Positions 38,308 to 49,200 are shown, numbered from the stretch's first letter. The stretch is 64,000 nucleotides of DNA from Bin80 sp965209015 (GCA_965209015.1 OZ242367.1:620001-684000); one strand, 5' to 3'. Translations and numbers: made by a program. The notes: generated by a model not told the origin, from the sequence alone.

Positions 38308-39207
38308 TTAGATTCTGCGTCGGGAGCGGGCGGAGAGATAATGAAATAAGGTTGTATCCAAGGGCTCATCTGTTCGGAGAACGGTGTAGTCAACTTGGAG
38401 AAGACCACAAATACGGCGTAACTGATTCTGATGCGCCTGAAATTTTTCTTGATACTGGGAGCGTGCTGCTTTGGCATCAATCAACATCCGCTCATTGGTT
38501 TCAACATCTAACAGTTCAATTACATCTTTGAAGTCAAACTCAATCTCCTGAGGATCCAAGACTTGACATACCAGCACATTGTGACCAGCAAACCGAAAGG
38601 ATTGTAGCACTCGCTCAATGGCATCAATGTCTGTAAATAAATCGCTGATCAGAACAATGAATCCGCGTTTACGGTGCTGTTCCGCGATCTTTTGGAGGGG
38701 TCGTTCCAGGTTGGTTGTAGAGCCCAGTTTTGCCTCTTCAAGCGCAGTAAGGATGAGATGCAGGTGTGCACGGTTCCCTCGAGGGGGAAGATATTGGCGG
38801 ACTTGTGTGTCAAACAGTGCCAAGCCACAGGCGTCCCGTTGATGACTTGCAAGCCATGCAATGGCTGCCGCCAGAAATCGTCCATGATTCAGTTTACTCT
38901 GCCCACCGGAACTATAGCCCATAGATCGGCTCGTATCCAGCAGTAGATGTAGGCGGGTATTCGTCTCACCTTCAAACTCGCGTACGAAGTGACGCCCAGT
39001 TCGGGCATATACCTTCCAGTCAATCTGTCGCACATCATCCCCAAAAACATAAGGACGATACTCCATGAAATCAACACTGAACCCCTTGAAGGGACTACGG
39101 TGAAGCCCCCCGAGGAATCCCTCAACCACGGAACGAGCCAGTAGCTCAAGGGAAGAAATACGGACTAATACATCTGGGGGAATAAATCGAGTTGGAGCTT
39201 TGTCCAT
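38308..39207 (-). CDS. DUF58-domain protein
   Basis: 299-aa DUF58 protein, normally the partner of a MoxR AAA ATPase. Seen: the DUF58 core EYRPYVFGDDVRQIDWKVYA (49-68) with following RTGRHFVREFE, and a MIDAS-like DTSRS (91-95) of its vWA-like fold. No membrane segment is apparent. It follows a beta-propeller gene after 2 bases and leads the Bat genes. No MoxR gene is present in this window, which is unusual because MoxR and DUF58 genes are nearly always adjacent. Confidence 0.88.
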   Translation of the reverse strand: MDKAPTRFIPPDVLVRISSLELLARSVVEGFLGGLHRSPFKGFSVDFMEYRPYVFGDDVRQIDWKVYARTGRHFVREFEGETNTRLHLLLDTSRSMGYSSGGQSKLNHGRFLAAAIAWLASHQRDACGLALFDTQVRQYLPPRGNRAHLHLILTALEEAKLGSTTNLERPLQKIAEQHRKRGFIVLISDLFTDIDAIERVLQSFRFAGHNVLVCQVLDPQEIEFDFKDVIELLDVETNERMLIDAKAARSQYQEKFQAHQNQLRRICGLLQVDYTVLRTDEPLDTTLFHYLSARSRRRI

Positions 39208-39209
39208 GC

Positions 39210-40277
39210 CTAATTGTCCATCTTCCAGAATGCAATCCCACCGGTCTGCTGCCCTGCCGGAATGGAAGATACCAGGGTCGCTGACCGAATATGGATAACG
39301 TCCAGAGTACCGGGCTCTGCCCCAACTCCTTCGGATGTAACGAGTGCATATTGATTATCTGGTGTGATCACAACACCATGGGGGATGGGACTGGAGGTGG
39401 TAATGCGTGTCCGTTCTGTATCCATTGACAGATCGATAAGACTTACCGCTTGAGCACCTTTTAGTGTGACTGCCAAGGTTGCTCCGTCCGGAGAAATAGC
39501 TAGGTTATAAGGAGAACCAGATATGGATATTCGTTCGGTAACCGCTCCGGTTTTCGTGTTTACGACCACAATCTGATCGGAGCCATTACCAGCAATATAT
39601 GCCAGTGGCTGATGAGGATGGGGGCTAACCCATGTCGGCCTTGTTCCTGGACCCAGAGAAATTTTGCGCAGAGTGCTCAAATTCAATGCGTCAAGTTCAA
39701 ACAGTGTGTCCTCCATCATGGATACGGAATAGTGTCTGGTCCCATCCGTTCCGAACGCTGAACCATGAGGCATGATGCCGGTCGTGATTCGGCCTACCTC
39801 CCGCATCTCATGAGGATCTACCACCGAAACTGAGCTTGGCTCTGGGTTGCCGTGCAAATTAAAATTCACTACATGTAGGAGACCCGTATGTGGAGAGATC
39901 GCCATTGAAGCTGGAAACATTCCCAGTGTCACGGAACCCGTTGGACGATGATCAGCGGTTGAATAACGTACAACCTTACCATAGGGCTGACCATGGGCGA
40001 TGGAAACGAACAGATATTTGCCATCAGGATCAACAGTGAGCCCGTGGGGGGCTTCGATTTCGGTATGGATTGATCCTACGACAATTGTGTCCGCAATGGA
40101 GAGTGTTTCCCCATCAAACTCAATGAGCATCACTGTATCGTCTGATTCATTAGCGACGTAGACAGAGTAGGTCTGGGAGTGAGCGTTAGGTATGTGGGCA
40201 ACCAGCAAAACCAGTGCAAACGCCACCACAAGAGATACGAGGGCGAAGTATCGGATCAATACACGTTCAAGATTCAT
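39210..40277 (-). CDS. secreted YVTN/YncE-type beta-propeller protein
   Basis: Predicted periplasmic or secreted seven-bladed beta-propeller, 355 aa from the ATG at 40,277. An upstream TTG at 40,337 would add 20 residues ahead of the signal peptide, so I prefer the ATG. The signal peptide ends PNAHSQ. Repeats such as YSVYVANESDDTV, PHGLTVDPDGKYLFVS, PYNLAISPDGATLAVT and PHGVVITPDNQYALVT recur about every 45 residues. It lies 2 bases before DUF58 and appears to be the first gene of the cluster, where a MoxR gene would be expected. No catalytic residues are evident, so binding or scaffolding is likely. Confidence 0.8.
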   Translation of the reverse strand: MNLERVLIRYFALVSLVVAFALVLLVAHIPNAHSQTYSVYVANESDDTVMLIEFDGETLSIADTIVVGSIHTEIEAPHGLTVDPDGKYLFVSIAHGQPYGKVVRYSTADHRPTGSVTLGMFPASMAISPHTGLLHVVNFNLHGNPEPSSVSVVDPHEMREVGRITTGIMPHGSAFGTDGTRHYSVSMMEDTLFELDALNLSTLRKISLGPGTRPTWVSPHPHQPLAYIAGNGSDQIVVVNTKTGAVTERISISGSPYNLAISPDGATLAVTLKGAQAVSLIDLSMDTERTRITTSSPIPHGVVITPDNQYALVTSEGVGAEPGTLDVIHIRSATLVSSIPAGQQTGGIAFWKMDN

Positions 40278-40857
40278 GGTCCAGTAGATGAATTTGGCTT
40301 TACTGAAGTCATGAAGCCTCGTTCCGATCTCCTTCAATCATCAAGCTTGAGCATGTTCTTCTGAGATTTTCTACTCAGATCAACAGACGTCATAAGGACG
40401 ATTGCTAGATGTTAAGTTTAAGATTTGGTGACGTTACCAGCTTCCTCGTAGCAGTTCGGTCGCATTTTCAAATGACATCTGTGCAGACTTATATGGACAT
40501 ATTCCACTGAAAATGCAGATCATTTTTCAGAGGAAGTAGATTTTGCAAGCGAATCCCAATAGAGTGCACAAGAATCATACCCCTTTACGGCATATCATTT
40601 ATGGACTCAATGATCCCCACCTCAATTGCTCACATGAAGCGTTGAACTGCCTATACTTCGCCCACTGACCATGTGGCATGATTCACCACACTTGAAATGA
40701 GTAATTCCCAACAATGAACCCCAAGGGATTGTAGTTGATTGATTTGTTTCAGATCTAATATGTAGTGGAAAGGATCTTCACAAAGATAGCTCTCAGAGGC
40801 TCCAATGGATTGAGGCCGGACAATTTCAGATCAAAACTGGAGTCAGTGCGGTTTACC

Positions 40858-40932
40858 TCTCTTATTCAAAAGAATGAAACAAGGAATTGTCTTATCTTAT
40901 CCTATCCTACCTCTTAGATTTGGAATAAGAGA
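40858..40932. repeat. 10-bp inverted repeat TCTCTTATTC / GAATAAGAGA
   Basis: Perfect 10-bp arms at 40,858-40,867 and 40,923-40,932, 55 bases apart, in non-coding DNA. The core CTTATTC recurs just before the Fic gene. Confidence 0.5.
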
Positions 40933-41288
40933 TCATTTTGGCAGGATGGCACCCCATTGACTGAGCCTTTGGGAGTGTCTAATCTCGAAAATACCATCAA
41001 TTAGGTGCAGCCACCACCCCGAATCAACTAGGCACCGCCAAGAGCAATTAATTCCTCACCGATTAGTCATCAAGTGATCATTGAAACCAATATCTTCAAT
41101 CTTGTATTGAAAATTCAGGTCCGAATTATTATCTCGTTCTAACGAAGCGTCCTATCACGACAGAACCCTGTGACGATGAGTTCGCCAGAAGGTTTTGTGG
41201 TTAAGAGATAGCGGGTAATCTTGAATCATAACCATATTGATTGGGGTTTTCTGCCTCTGTTATTCTAAAAAACGAAATAAGAAATAGG

Positions 41289-41321
41289 CTTATTCTGTTT
41301 TTTCGCTTAAATTAGAATAAG
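41289..41321. promoter_or_regulatory. inverted repeat CTTATTCT / AGAATAAG before the Fic gene
   Basis: 8-bp arms at 41,289-41,296 and 41,314-41,321 around 17 bases, ending 32 bases before the Fic start. The Fic protein has a winged-helix C terminus, so self-regulation through this site is a reasonable guess. Confidence 0.4.
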
Positions 41322-41353
41322 AATTTCCTATTGGTTGCAAAAATCAAAATTTC

Positions 41354-42532
41354 ATGAAACGCGAAATGCCAGCATTTTATGTTCCTGCCAAAATAAACGA
41401 TTTAGAAGTCCAGGCCATAGTCCCAAAGCCTCTCCCACCGGATCCAGCCTTGAGTCTGAGCAAGAACTTGCCAGTACTGCAAGAACAAGCATTGCTTGCA
41501 TTGGGGGGACTGAACACGATCTCTACCTTGCTTCCTGATCAATCCTTATTCTTGTATTCTTATGTTCGTAAGGAAGCGGTCCTGTCCTCCCAAATTGAGG
41601 GTACTCAATCATCACTCTCTAACCTTCTTCTCTTTGAGTTTGATCAATCTCCAGGTGTACCCATAGACGATGTAACTGAAGTTTCAAACTATGTACAAGC
41701 TCTGGAGTACGGAATTGCAAGGATTGATGAGGGTGAGAAAATTTCCAATTCTCTGGTTCGAGAGATTCACAGAATATTACTATTAAGTGGGAGGGGTAAT
41801 CAGATGTATCCTGGAAAATTTCGAGATCGCCAAGTCTGGGTTGGAACGAATAATAACCCTGCCCAAGCGGAACTCATGCCCCCACCTCATACATATATAC
41901 ACGGTTGCATGACGGATCTGATTCAGTTTATTACTTCGGATGATCCCGGAATTACCGTGATCTCTAAGGCGGCATTGGCGCATGTCCAGTTTGAGACGAT
42001 CCATCCATTTTTGGATGGAAACGGTCGAATTGGACGTCTACTGATCACACTGATCATGTATCAGTGGGGTATTCTCAGCCAACCACTTCTGTATATCAGT
42101 CTATACCTGAAACAACACCGCACGAAGTACTATGACCTCCTCACGCATGTCAGGAATACAGGAGATTGGGAAAAGTGGCTTGCCTTTTTCTTTCAGGGCG
42201 TAATTGAAACAGCAAGGGGAGCAGTCAATACGGCTCATAGACTTTCAGAGATGTTTCAGGCTGACAGGCTCCAGATTCAATCTGAAGCAAAACGCAGAGC
42301 AGGGTCGGTGCTACGATTACACCAAGCACTCCAAAATAGACCAATTGTGAATATTCGTTTTGCCGCATCCGAATGTGGACTCACTTATTCTACGATTTCC
42401 CATGCCATGAATACTCTTCATCAATTAGGGATCGTAAATGAAATTACAGGCAGTAAGCGGAACCGATACTATGCCTACATGCGCTATTTAGATATTCTGA
42501 ATGAAGGTACCGAGATAGGACAACAACTATGA
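41354..42532 (+). CDS. Fic protein with C-terminal winged helix
   Basis: Fic-domain protein, 392 aa, of the widespread class with a Fic/DOC N-terminal helical domain. Inhibitory motif SSQIEG (78-83) matches (S/T)xxxE(G/N), and the Fic motif HPFLDGNGRIGR (217-228) is complete, so it should be an active but self-inhibited AMP-transferase. The last about 80 residues (IRFAASECGLTYSTISHAMNTLHQLGIV) form a winged helix-turn-helix, which suggests DNA binding. Two inverted repeats of CTTATTC lie upstream. No toxin-antitoxin partner is adjacent. Confidence 0.92.
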   Translation: MKREMPAFYVPAKINDLEVQAIVPKPLPPDPALSLSKNLPVLQEQALLALGGLNTISTLLPDQSLFLYSYVRKEAVLSSQIEGTQSSLSNLLLFEFDQSPGVPIDDVTEVSNYVQALEYGIARIDEGEKISNSLVREIHRILLLSGRGNQMYPGKFRDRQVWVGTNNNPAQAELMPPPHTYIHGCMTDLIQFITSDDPGITVISKAALAHVQFETIHPFLDGNGRIGRLLITLIMYQWGILSQPLLYISLYLKQHRTKYYDLLTHVRNTGDWEKWLAFFFQGVIETARGAVNTAHRLSEMFQADRLQIQSEAKRRAGSVLRLHQALQNRPIVNIRFAASECGLTYSTISHAMNTLHQLGIVNEITGSKRNRYYAYMRYLDILNEGTEIGQQL

Positions 42533-42644
42533 TTCTCTCTTTGACCTCAGTAATTTTCATCAACATGGATCTTTTCGGGGAAGCTTTTCAGGTCAGTATC
42601 GTCACTGATGATAGTCCGAAGATTCTGTCTCTTTTCCATTAATT

Positions 42645-43346
42645 GTGGGGAACAACGCAGTTTCTAAAAGGGTAATCCGCCTCATCTTCTCACGTTCTCC
42701 TCTGCATTCGGTGTTCTTGTATTTTGCGTTTGACTCAAAAGAGTGTCCAACCCGTGCGAATCGTTTGATACTTTTCACGGAGCTGAGTGAAGCTCAGCAG
42801 TTGGAGACGGAGGCAATTTTTGTAGTGGATCAAAGTTCGCTATCAGATCTTAGACCGGTTGGAGCGAGCTATTATTCTGGTCTGATTCCTCCCGAGGCAG
42901 TTCTAAACACTGATCCGTATGTTTCTCCTCGTAGTGTCATTGCAGCCGGAGGAATCGTTCGACATAAAACAACAGATAAACTTCTCTGTATCCGGCGGCA
43001 TGGAGTACTTGATCTTCCAAAGGGGAAGCTTGACGAAGATGAGTCTGTTGCGCAATGTGCTATGCGAGAAATCCAAGAGGAAACAGGAATTCAGGATCTA
43101 CACCAGAGAGGGTTATTAGGAACCACGGTGCACGGATATCGCCGGGGAGATTTCTTTGAGATCAAGACCACCTATTGGTATGCGTTCATGTCTGCATCCA
43201 TGCAATTTACTCCCGCTGCGGAAGAGGGGATCAGTGATGTGCTCTGGGTTTCTTATTCTAAGGCAGTTCAAACCTTGGGATATCCTATCCTTCGGAAGTT
43301 CTTAACAGATCTTGAATCTGTTACTGGGAGTGAGTTCGAACTTTGA
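42645..43346 (+). CDS. Nudix hydrolase
   Basis: Nudix-family pyrophosphohydrolase, 233 aa. The Nudix box spans residues 127-149 and contains REIQEETG with the expected Gly and Glu residues. The first about 90 residues are an extra N-terminal domain not recognised. The start is GTG at 42,645; a stop lies just upstream. The 3' end overlaps the convergent RNase D gene by 26 bases. The substrate cannot be told; the LCIRRHGVLDLPKGK stretch fits diadenosine/nucleotide-type members. Confidence 0.88.
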   Translation: MGNNAVSKRVIRLIFSRSPLHSVFLYFAFDSKECPTRANRLILFTELSEAQQLETEAIFVVDQSSLSDLRPVGASYYSGLIPPEAVLNTDPYVSPRSVIAAGGIVRHKTTDKLLCIRRHGVLDLPKGKLDEDESVAQCAMREIQEETGIQDLHQRGLLGTTVHGYRRGDFFEIKTTYWYAFMSASMQFTPAAEEGISDVLWVSYSKAVQTLGYPILRKFLTDLESVTGSEFEL

Positions 43347-44466
43347 GAAGGCCGTTGCAGAGTTCAATCCATGAGTCTCCACGAAGAATATCGGTAAGAT
43401 CCTGACCTACTACCGCCCATCTCCAACCCTTTCGTAGCGGATTGGACGGATCCTCAGGATCCAGAAGGAAATCTATCAGAGTGGCCTTTTTCCCCAATAG
43501 CCCCGCTTCAATTCCATATTCGTCAGCACGGCTAGCAACTACTGCCTGCATGAGTTGGAGACGAACAGTTTCTGTGTTCGTAAGCGAGCGTGCACCGAGA
43601 GGTTCAGGACATGCACTGGCAGGAGTGTCCAGCGCGGTACCGATTAGGTTTGCTACAGTAAGCGCATGTTGACGAGGTAACGAAGAGCAGGCGCCTCGGA
43701 CAGCACCAGGTTTCTTACACTGATGCTTGACCAGACGTAGAATATCATGGTTCCTCATGATCTCTTTTGCTGAGACGCCACTTGAAAGGGAGAGTTTTGT
43801 GCGCCACTCGGCAATAGCTGCAACCGCAGCACACTGACCAGGTGTAAACTCATGGGCGGTGGGGGAACTCAGTAGTCGTTCCGTTAGCGAAGGAGGAAGG
43901 TAATTACTTGGATTGTTGAATAAATGCATCTCTTCATTCAGCCAAGAGGTCCGTCCTCTCCGGTTTGCCTCAATAAGGAGAACTTCCTGAATCTGATGTA
44001 GGTACTGGACGTCTCGAATCGCATAGCGGGTCTGTGCATCGGACAGTGGACGACGCAACCAATTTGAACGCTGTTGGCTCTTTGAGAGATGGATATCAAG
44101 TAGGTTCACCGTTAGTTCAGATAATGAGTAGTTAGTTCCAGTACCCAGCAGTCGGGCAGCAAGTTTGACGTCAAAAATATTCTTTGGAATAGCACCAGAT
44201 GCTGAGGAGAGCAGTGCAAGATCCTGCGCTGCATCATGCAGAAGTTTTACAATATCGCCATGCTCAAGGAACGGTTTCAGTACACTCAGGTCTTCAAAAG
44301 CCAATGCGTCAATGAGATAAGACTTCTCTGAACTGAAGCCTACCTGCACTACGGCCAGAATCGGTTCGGGGTACTTTCCAGAGATAAATTCAGTATCCAG
44401 TGCGATACAAGAAGATGCCTCCATCTTCAAACACAGGTCTGACAGCGCTGGTAGGGTATCAATCAT
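43321..44466 (-). CDS. rnd: ribonuclease D
   Basis: 3'-5' exoribonuclease of the RNase D type, 381 aa, involved in tRNA 3' maturation and RNA decay. The DEDDy motifs are visible: ALDTEF (about 22-27), HDAAQDLALL (about 77) and YAIRDVQYL. A C-terminal HRDC domain (FTPGQCAAVAAIAEWRTKL onward) follows. Length is near the family norm. Convergent with and overlapping the Nudix gene; divergent from fdxA with a 104-base gap. Confidence 0.92.
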   Translation of the reverse strand: MIDTLPALSDLCLKMEASSCIALDTEFISGKYPEPILAVVQVGFSSEKSYLIDALAFEDLSVLKPFLEHGDIVKLLHDAAQDLALLSSASGAIPKNIFDVKLAARLLGTGTNYSLSELTVNLLDIHLSKSQQRSNWLRRPLSDAQTRYAIRDVQYLHQIQEVLLIEANRRGRTSWLNEEMHLFNNPSNYLPPSLTERLLSSPTAHEFTPGQCAAVAAIAEWRTKLSLSSGVSAKEIMRNHDILRLVKHQCKKPGAVRGACSSLPRQHALTVANLIGTALDTPASACPEPLGARSLTNTETVRLQLMQAVVASRADEYGIEAGLLGKKATLIDFLLDPEDPSNPLRKGWRWAVVGQDLTDILRGDSWIELCNGLLKVRTHSQ

Positions 44467-44570
44467 GGTTGGAACCGTAGGAGTTCAGCGAGTTGAAGAT
44501 GAGCTAGGTGCAAAATGATAGTAATCAAGCGATTGCCCAATTAGTAACTCTACGAAATCATTACTGAGAC

Positions 44571-44915
44571 ATGCCCTATATCGTTACCGAACCATGTATC
44601 AACTGTAAGCACACTGATTGTGTTGAGGTGTGCCCAGTGGATTGTTTCTATGAGGGACCGAATTTCTTGGTCATCCATCCCGATGAATGCATTGACTGCA
44701 ACGCATGTGTTCCGGTATGCCCGGTTGAAGCAATCTATCCCGACGACGAGGTTCCTGAAAAGTGGGAGCATTACATTGAGTGGAACGCATATCTCGCAGA
44801 AAAATGGCAGGAACGGGACTACAACATTATTGAACGCAAAGATCCTCTGCCAGACTCAGAAGAATGGAAAGAAAGAGAGAAGTCCGAAGAGGACATCCTG
44901 GAATGGGATGTTTAA
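44571..44915 (+). CDS. fdxA: 7Fe ferredoxin FdxA
   Basis: Small electron carrier, 114 aa, with one [3Fe-4S] and one [4Fe-4S] cluster. Cysteines at 9, 12, 17, 21 and 25 and at 40, 43, 46 and 50 follow the FdxA pattern (CVEVCPVDCFYEGPN and DECIDCNACVPVCP). The acidic C-terminal extension is usual for this type. Its last 4 bases overlap the end of convergent ahcY. Confidence 0.95.
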   Translation: MPYIVTEPCINCKHTDCVEVCPVDCFYEGPNFLVIHPDECIDCNACVPVCPVEAIYPDDEVPEKWEHYIEWNAYLAEKWQERDYNIIERKDPLPDSEEWKEREKSEEDILEWDV

Positions 44916-46189
44916 GTGCCTGCTGAGTAATCAATTGCGTACGCCTGTTGCTCGGGGGTCAATGTATCAATTGTGAGTCCCATCGTGCTCAGTTTTAGGC
45001 GGGCAATCTCTTCGTCCACCGATGCGGGCAGATCAATGACATTCAGTGGTAGCTTGGTCCCCTGCTCCTTTGACTGAATTAGATGCAGGTGCGCCATGAA
45101 CTGGTTGGCAAAACTCATGTCCATTACCTCCGATGGGTGACCTTCTGCAGCAGCAAGATTGACCAATCGTCCATTCGCAAGCACATAGATTTTCGTTCCA
45201 TCTGCCCGGGTATACTCGCGATTATTCGGACGAATTTCGCGATCTTCAGTTGCAATGGCAGACAGTTCGGTTAGATTAAGTTCAACGTCGTAGTGTCCTG
45301 TATTACATACGATCGCCCCATCTTTCATGGATTCAAAATGAGGTCCACGAATTACATCTTTCATGCCACTCGCAGTGACAAATACATCCCCGATACGGGC
45401 TGCTTCGTCCATTGGCAGGACACGCATTCCATCAAGAGTTGCCTTCAGCGCGGCAGCCGGGCGTACCTCGGTTACAATTACATTAGCACCCATTCCACGC
45501 CCACGAACGGCCACGCCCCGGCCGCAATGGCCATAGCCAGCTACTACAAGATTTTTTCCAGCTAAAAGAACGCTTGTAGCTCGCAGGATCCCATCCAGTG
45601 TGGATTGACCAGTTCCATAGACATTGTCAAAATCCCACTTCGTTTCGGTATCATTGACGGCAAACACGGGATAGAACAACTTTCCATCGTTGGCCATGGC
45701 ACGAAGTCGCTGGACTCCAGTTGTCGTTTCTTCACTTCCTCCAATAATATGATCGGATAGATGGCGGAACCGCTTATGAATCGTAAAGATCAGATCCGCT
45801 CCGTCATCCAATGTCGTGTGAGGCGCCTTATCAATGGTTCGATCAATACTCCAATAAAAATCTTTAACATCTTGTCCGTACCAGGCATAAATCTCAATTC
45901 CGCCAACTGCAAGAGCTGCGGCCACTTCGTCATTCGTTGAGAGAGGATTGCAACCACTCCACGAAACCTCGGCCCCACATGCTGCCAAAGTTTCAATCAG
46001 GACGGCAGTTTCTTTCGTGACATGTAGACAGCCCGTGATCTTGTATCCCTTGAATGGTTTGGATTTTGTGTAGTTCTCACGTAGGCGCATCAGCACGGGC
46101 ATTCGACTTTCTGCCCATTCAATGCGCTTCCGACCTTTATCCGACAGACTTAGATCACGCACTTTGTATTTTCCTTCAATATGGTCCAT
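44912..46189 (-). CDS. ahcY: adenosylhomocysteinase
   Basis: NAD-dependent S-adenosylhomocysteine hydrolase, 425 aa, which removes the product of SAM-dependent methylation. Seen: CLHVTKETAVLIETLAACGAEV (substrate domain), SEETTTGVQRL, the NVYGTGQSTLDGI region and the NAD-binding GYGHCGRGVA, a variant of the common GYGDVGKG. The C-terminal part ends TPEQQAYAIDY. It follows the T9SS metallopeptidase gene after 60 bases, and metK lies upstream of that on the same strand, so the SAM cycle genes are near each other. Confidence 0.96.
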   Translation of the reverse strand: MDHIEGKYKVRDLSLSDKGRKRIEWAESRMPVLMRLRENYTKSKPFKGYKITGCLHVTKETAVLIETLAACGAEVSWSGCNPLSTNDEVAAALAVGGIEIYAWYGQDVKDFYWSIDRTIDKAPHTTLDDGADLIFTIHKRFRHLSDHIIGGSEETTTGVQRLRAMANDGKLFYPVFAVNDTETKWDFDNVYGTGQSTLDGILRATSVLLAGKNLVVAGYGHCGRGVAVRGRGMGANVIVTEVRPAAALKATLDGMRVLPMDEAARIGDVFVTASGMKDVIRGPHFESMKDGAIVCNTGHYDVELNLTELSAIATEDREIRPNNREYTRADGTKIYVLANGRLVNLAAAEGHPSEVMDMSFANQFMAHLHLIQSKEQGTKLPLNVIDLPASVDEEIARLKLSTMGLTIDTLTPEQQAYAIDYSAGT

Positions 46190-46249
46190 AGATTCAATTT
46201 CGTGGTTTAGTTGTTGACGTCAAAAAAATGACAATGCTTGTACGGTTTG

Positions 46250-49200
46250 CTATTGAATAAGTGTAATGGGTTGCTGTAACACTTCGTCGTCCGTTTCCAT
46301 TCGGACCCAATAGACTCCGGGGGCAAGACCATGCATGTTCAAATGAACCGCATAGCCTCCTGCCTCATGTCTCCGATCCAAAATGGTCTGGACCGTCTGT
46401 CCGATCATGTTAAAAAGCATGATCCGCACATGACTGGGTTGGGGGAGGACAAAATTAATCGTGGTTTCCTCGGAGAACGGGTTGGGGAAATTTGGATAGA
46501 GGATGAGGTTCTCTGCGATTGTTGGTATGGGAGTCTCCTCTGCCAATCTGTAGTATTCCGCTGTCTGGATCTCCCAAAAACCGTCAGGAATTTTCTGCGC
46601 CCCATGCACCAAATCAAGACGTAATTGATAGGGTTGACTCAGGGAAGAGAGATCAAACCAGGAATCAATAAATTCGGGAGTCGTACCCGAAAATTTGGGA
46701 ATCAGACCAATTTCTTGATCGGGAGGTGTCTGATCTGGTCCAAGGATTTCCCAATTCGTACCGCCGTCCACTGTGACGCTCACCTGTCCATTACTGCCTC
46801 CACTGAAATCATAGGAATGGCGCAAACGCAGCATCGTTCGCTGAGAGTTCGTCGAAAAGTAGACAGGTGCCAAGACCACAGATGACTGCCCATCCCGAGT
46901 ATCGGTGTCCGCATAGATTCCTTCCTCATGATTGATCCACGCGCCACTCAGTCGTCCCGAAAGCAAGGCGGGAAGGGGAGCCTCGGTAGGAACATAAAGT
47001 TTCAACAGTTCATCAGGAAGTTCCTCACCAAGCATTTGAGTATTTTGATCAAAGTCTTGGACGGAAATGTAGTAGCCCAATGTGCTTCCATCCTTTGCCT
47101 TCTGGACAGGAGTACTCGTTTCGAACCAGTTCGGCATGGACTGATGAGGACGGAACCTGAAGGCTCCCAAAGGGATCAGTTGGGTTTCTTGAATATCATA
47201 GAGATGCAAGCGAACAGACTCAATCCCTGGATGGTCGATCGCAGCGATCTGAATAGGTAGAGTGGAACTACCAGGCGGGATGAATTGGTGGGTATGCGGA
47301 GCAAATAGGATCTCGGGGGAGGTGCGATCAACGGGCGCATTGATGAAGACGCGCGCATCGCGAACGGCCCAACCGGCATAGGTATCCGTAGTTGAGTTGG
47401 AATTCCCAGCACCAGTCCCCAGGACTAGACGGACGCGAACCTCCGAACGATAGTCTCCTTCGGGAGGATCGGGTAGCGGTACACGAACCCGACGCCAACC
47501 AAAACTGGACCCGCCAAAGGCCGGGGAACCAGACAGAGGGTTGAGTGGTGAAGCGTTCACCTCTCCATTATACCCCCACTGAGGTAAAGCAACCGCCCAA
47601 GACTGACCGCCATCAGTAGAAAGTTGGATTTGTCCCCCGTCATGAATCATCCCGCCACTTTCCCCCGGACCGGGTACTCCGATATGTTCAAAGTCATACC
47701 AATGCCAAAATTCTAAGAGGGCATTGGGGTAGCCCGCAACATTCACATCTGGAAATGAGAGTACGCTGGTGGAAGGGAGGTCACTGTAGGATCCATCGGG
47801 GGCAGTAAGCCAGATATCTCCGTTGTATCCAAATGCAGATTCCACGGTCCCCCATTCTCCAGCTGCCAACCTTGGCCATTCGCTGGGATTCCATATTCCA
47901 AGTTCATTGAGACCCGGAAGTACGTCCAGACGAATTGAGGGTTGTTGAGGGGAGGGAAATATCGTTCGATTTGGAGGATTCGCCGCGTCGTCGGCGATGA
48001 TCCGATACTCGATCCAAGTCCCCATCCACGAGTTTCCATTTGTACCCGTTTCTGGTAGCGAGAAGGTAAACGTTCCATCTCCTTTATCAGTGAGGGGGAT
48101 AGATCCATGTTGAGTGGTCTGATCAATAGAATTCGTGAGAGAATACTCTAAAAGGACTCGGGATAATTTGTAATTGTCCGTGACCTCAACGGTAAAAGGC
48201 GACAGGGCTCTTTCTGGAGATATATGGGTGACAGGGGTATGAGTAATGGTAGGCGCTTCGGTATCCGCTCCCAGTTCTACACTCCATAAATCTTGAGGGG
48301 CAGATTTGGGAAGGGTTACGGTCGCAGTATTTGAAGTGGCCTGAATATAGTATTCAAGTAGAGTGGCAGATTCGGGGAGTAAAGTCTCACGCGCCCAGCG
48401 AGTCCTTCCCACCTGCCAGAGCTCCAGCGTCTGAAAATCTCCGGAATCCAGACGGTAGTATACCTCTGCATTCGTGACCGTAAATCCTATGACTTCAATG
48501 TCTGCTTCAAATCGGACAGGGTTAGAGAGATCATATATCCGGGAAAGAGGCACATGACTGATCGTAGGGACCCCCGGATCAGCGGCCAGAAATTTCAGTG
48601 GGATGAAGATCGCGTTGATGTTTGCAGAATACTGCCCATTGTACAGAGCGTCATTCGCCTGCAAAAGCGCTTCAGCCATGTCCCGAAGGGTGAAATTGAA
48701 TCCGATGTATGAGAAAGCGGCAAGGTGTAAGCGATCCGTATTTTCTCGTCCAATCTGCTCCCATAGTTCCATCATCAGAGCAGCCCATGTTTGCCCGTAA
48801 TGGTAAAAATTACAGTTTTGGCGACATGCACGCCGAATCACATCGTAGGAATGGTTCCCCTCGGCGCGACGTCCTCCCCATGCAATCCCATCCCAGGGAA
48901 AAACGTCCCGCCAGTCTCCCTGAGGAACTTGGCCACTGTCCATCAGATGTCTACGGTAGGAGACCGCCCAATAGTCCGCAAATCCTTCGCTGAGGACGGA
49001 CTGCTCGTTGTTCAAGCCTCCAATAGATGGAGCATGATGATACATCATCGCATGACCATATTCATGGATGATTACCCCCGCATCTTCTGCATCGTCTGCT
49101 CCCCCCGTTCCAAAATGGAGGGAATTGCGGGTAGGTATATAGTAGGAGTTATCTTCTGGAAATGCACGGGGATCTGCTTCAACGGGCTGGCTGGGCGGAG

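Larger units (their letters stand above)
40278..41353. other. 1.08-kb intergenic region upstream of the second Fic gene
   Basis: Divergent promoter region between the propeller gene (-) and the Fic gene (+). I see no gene or RNA. It holds repeated CTTATTC/GAATAAG motifs in two inverted pairs (40,858-40,932 and 41,289-41,321), and is AT-rich in the last 120 bases. Confidence 0.55.
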
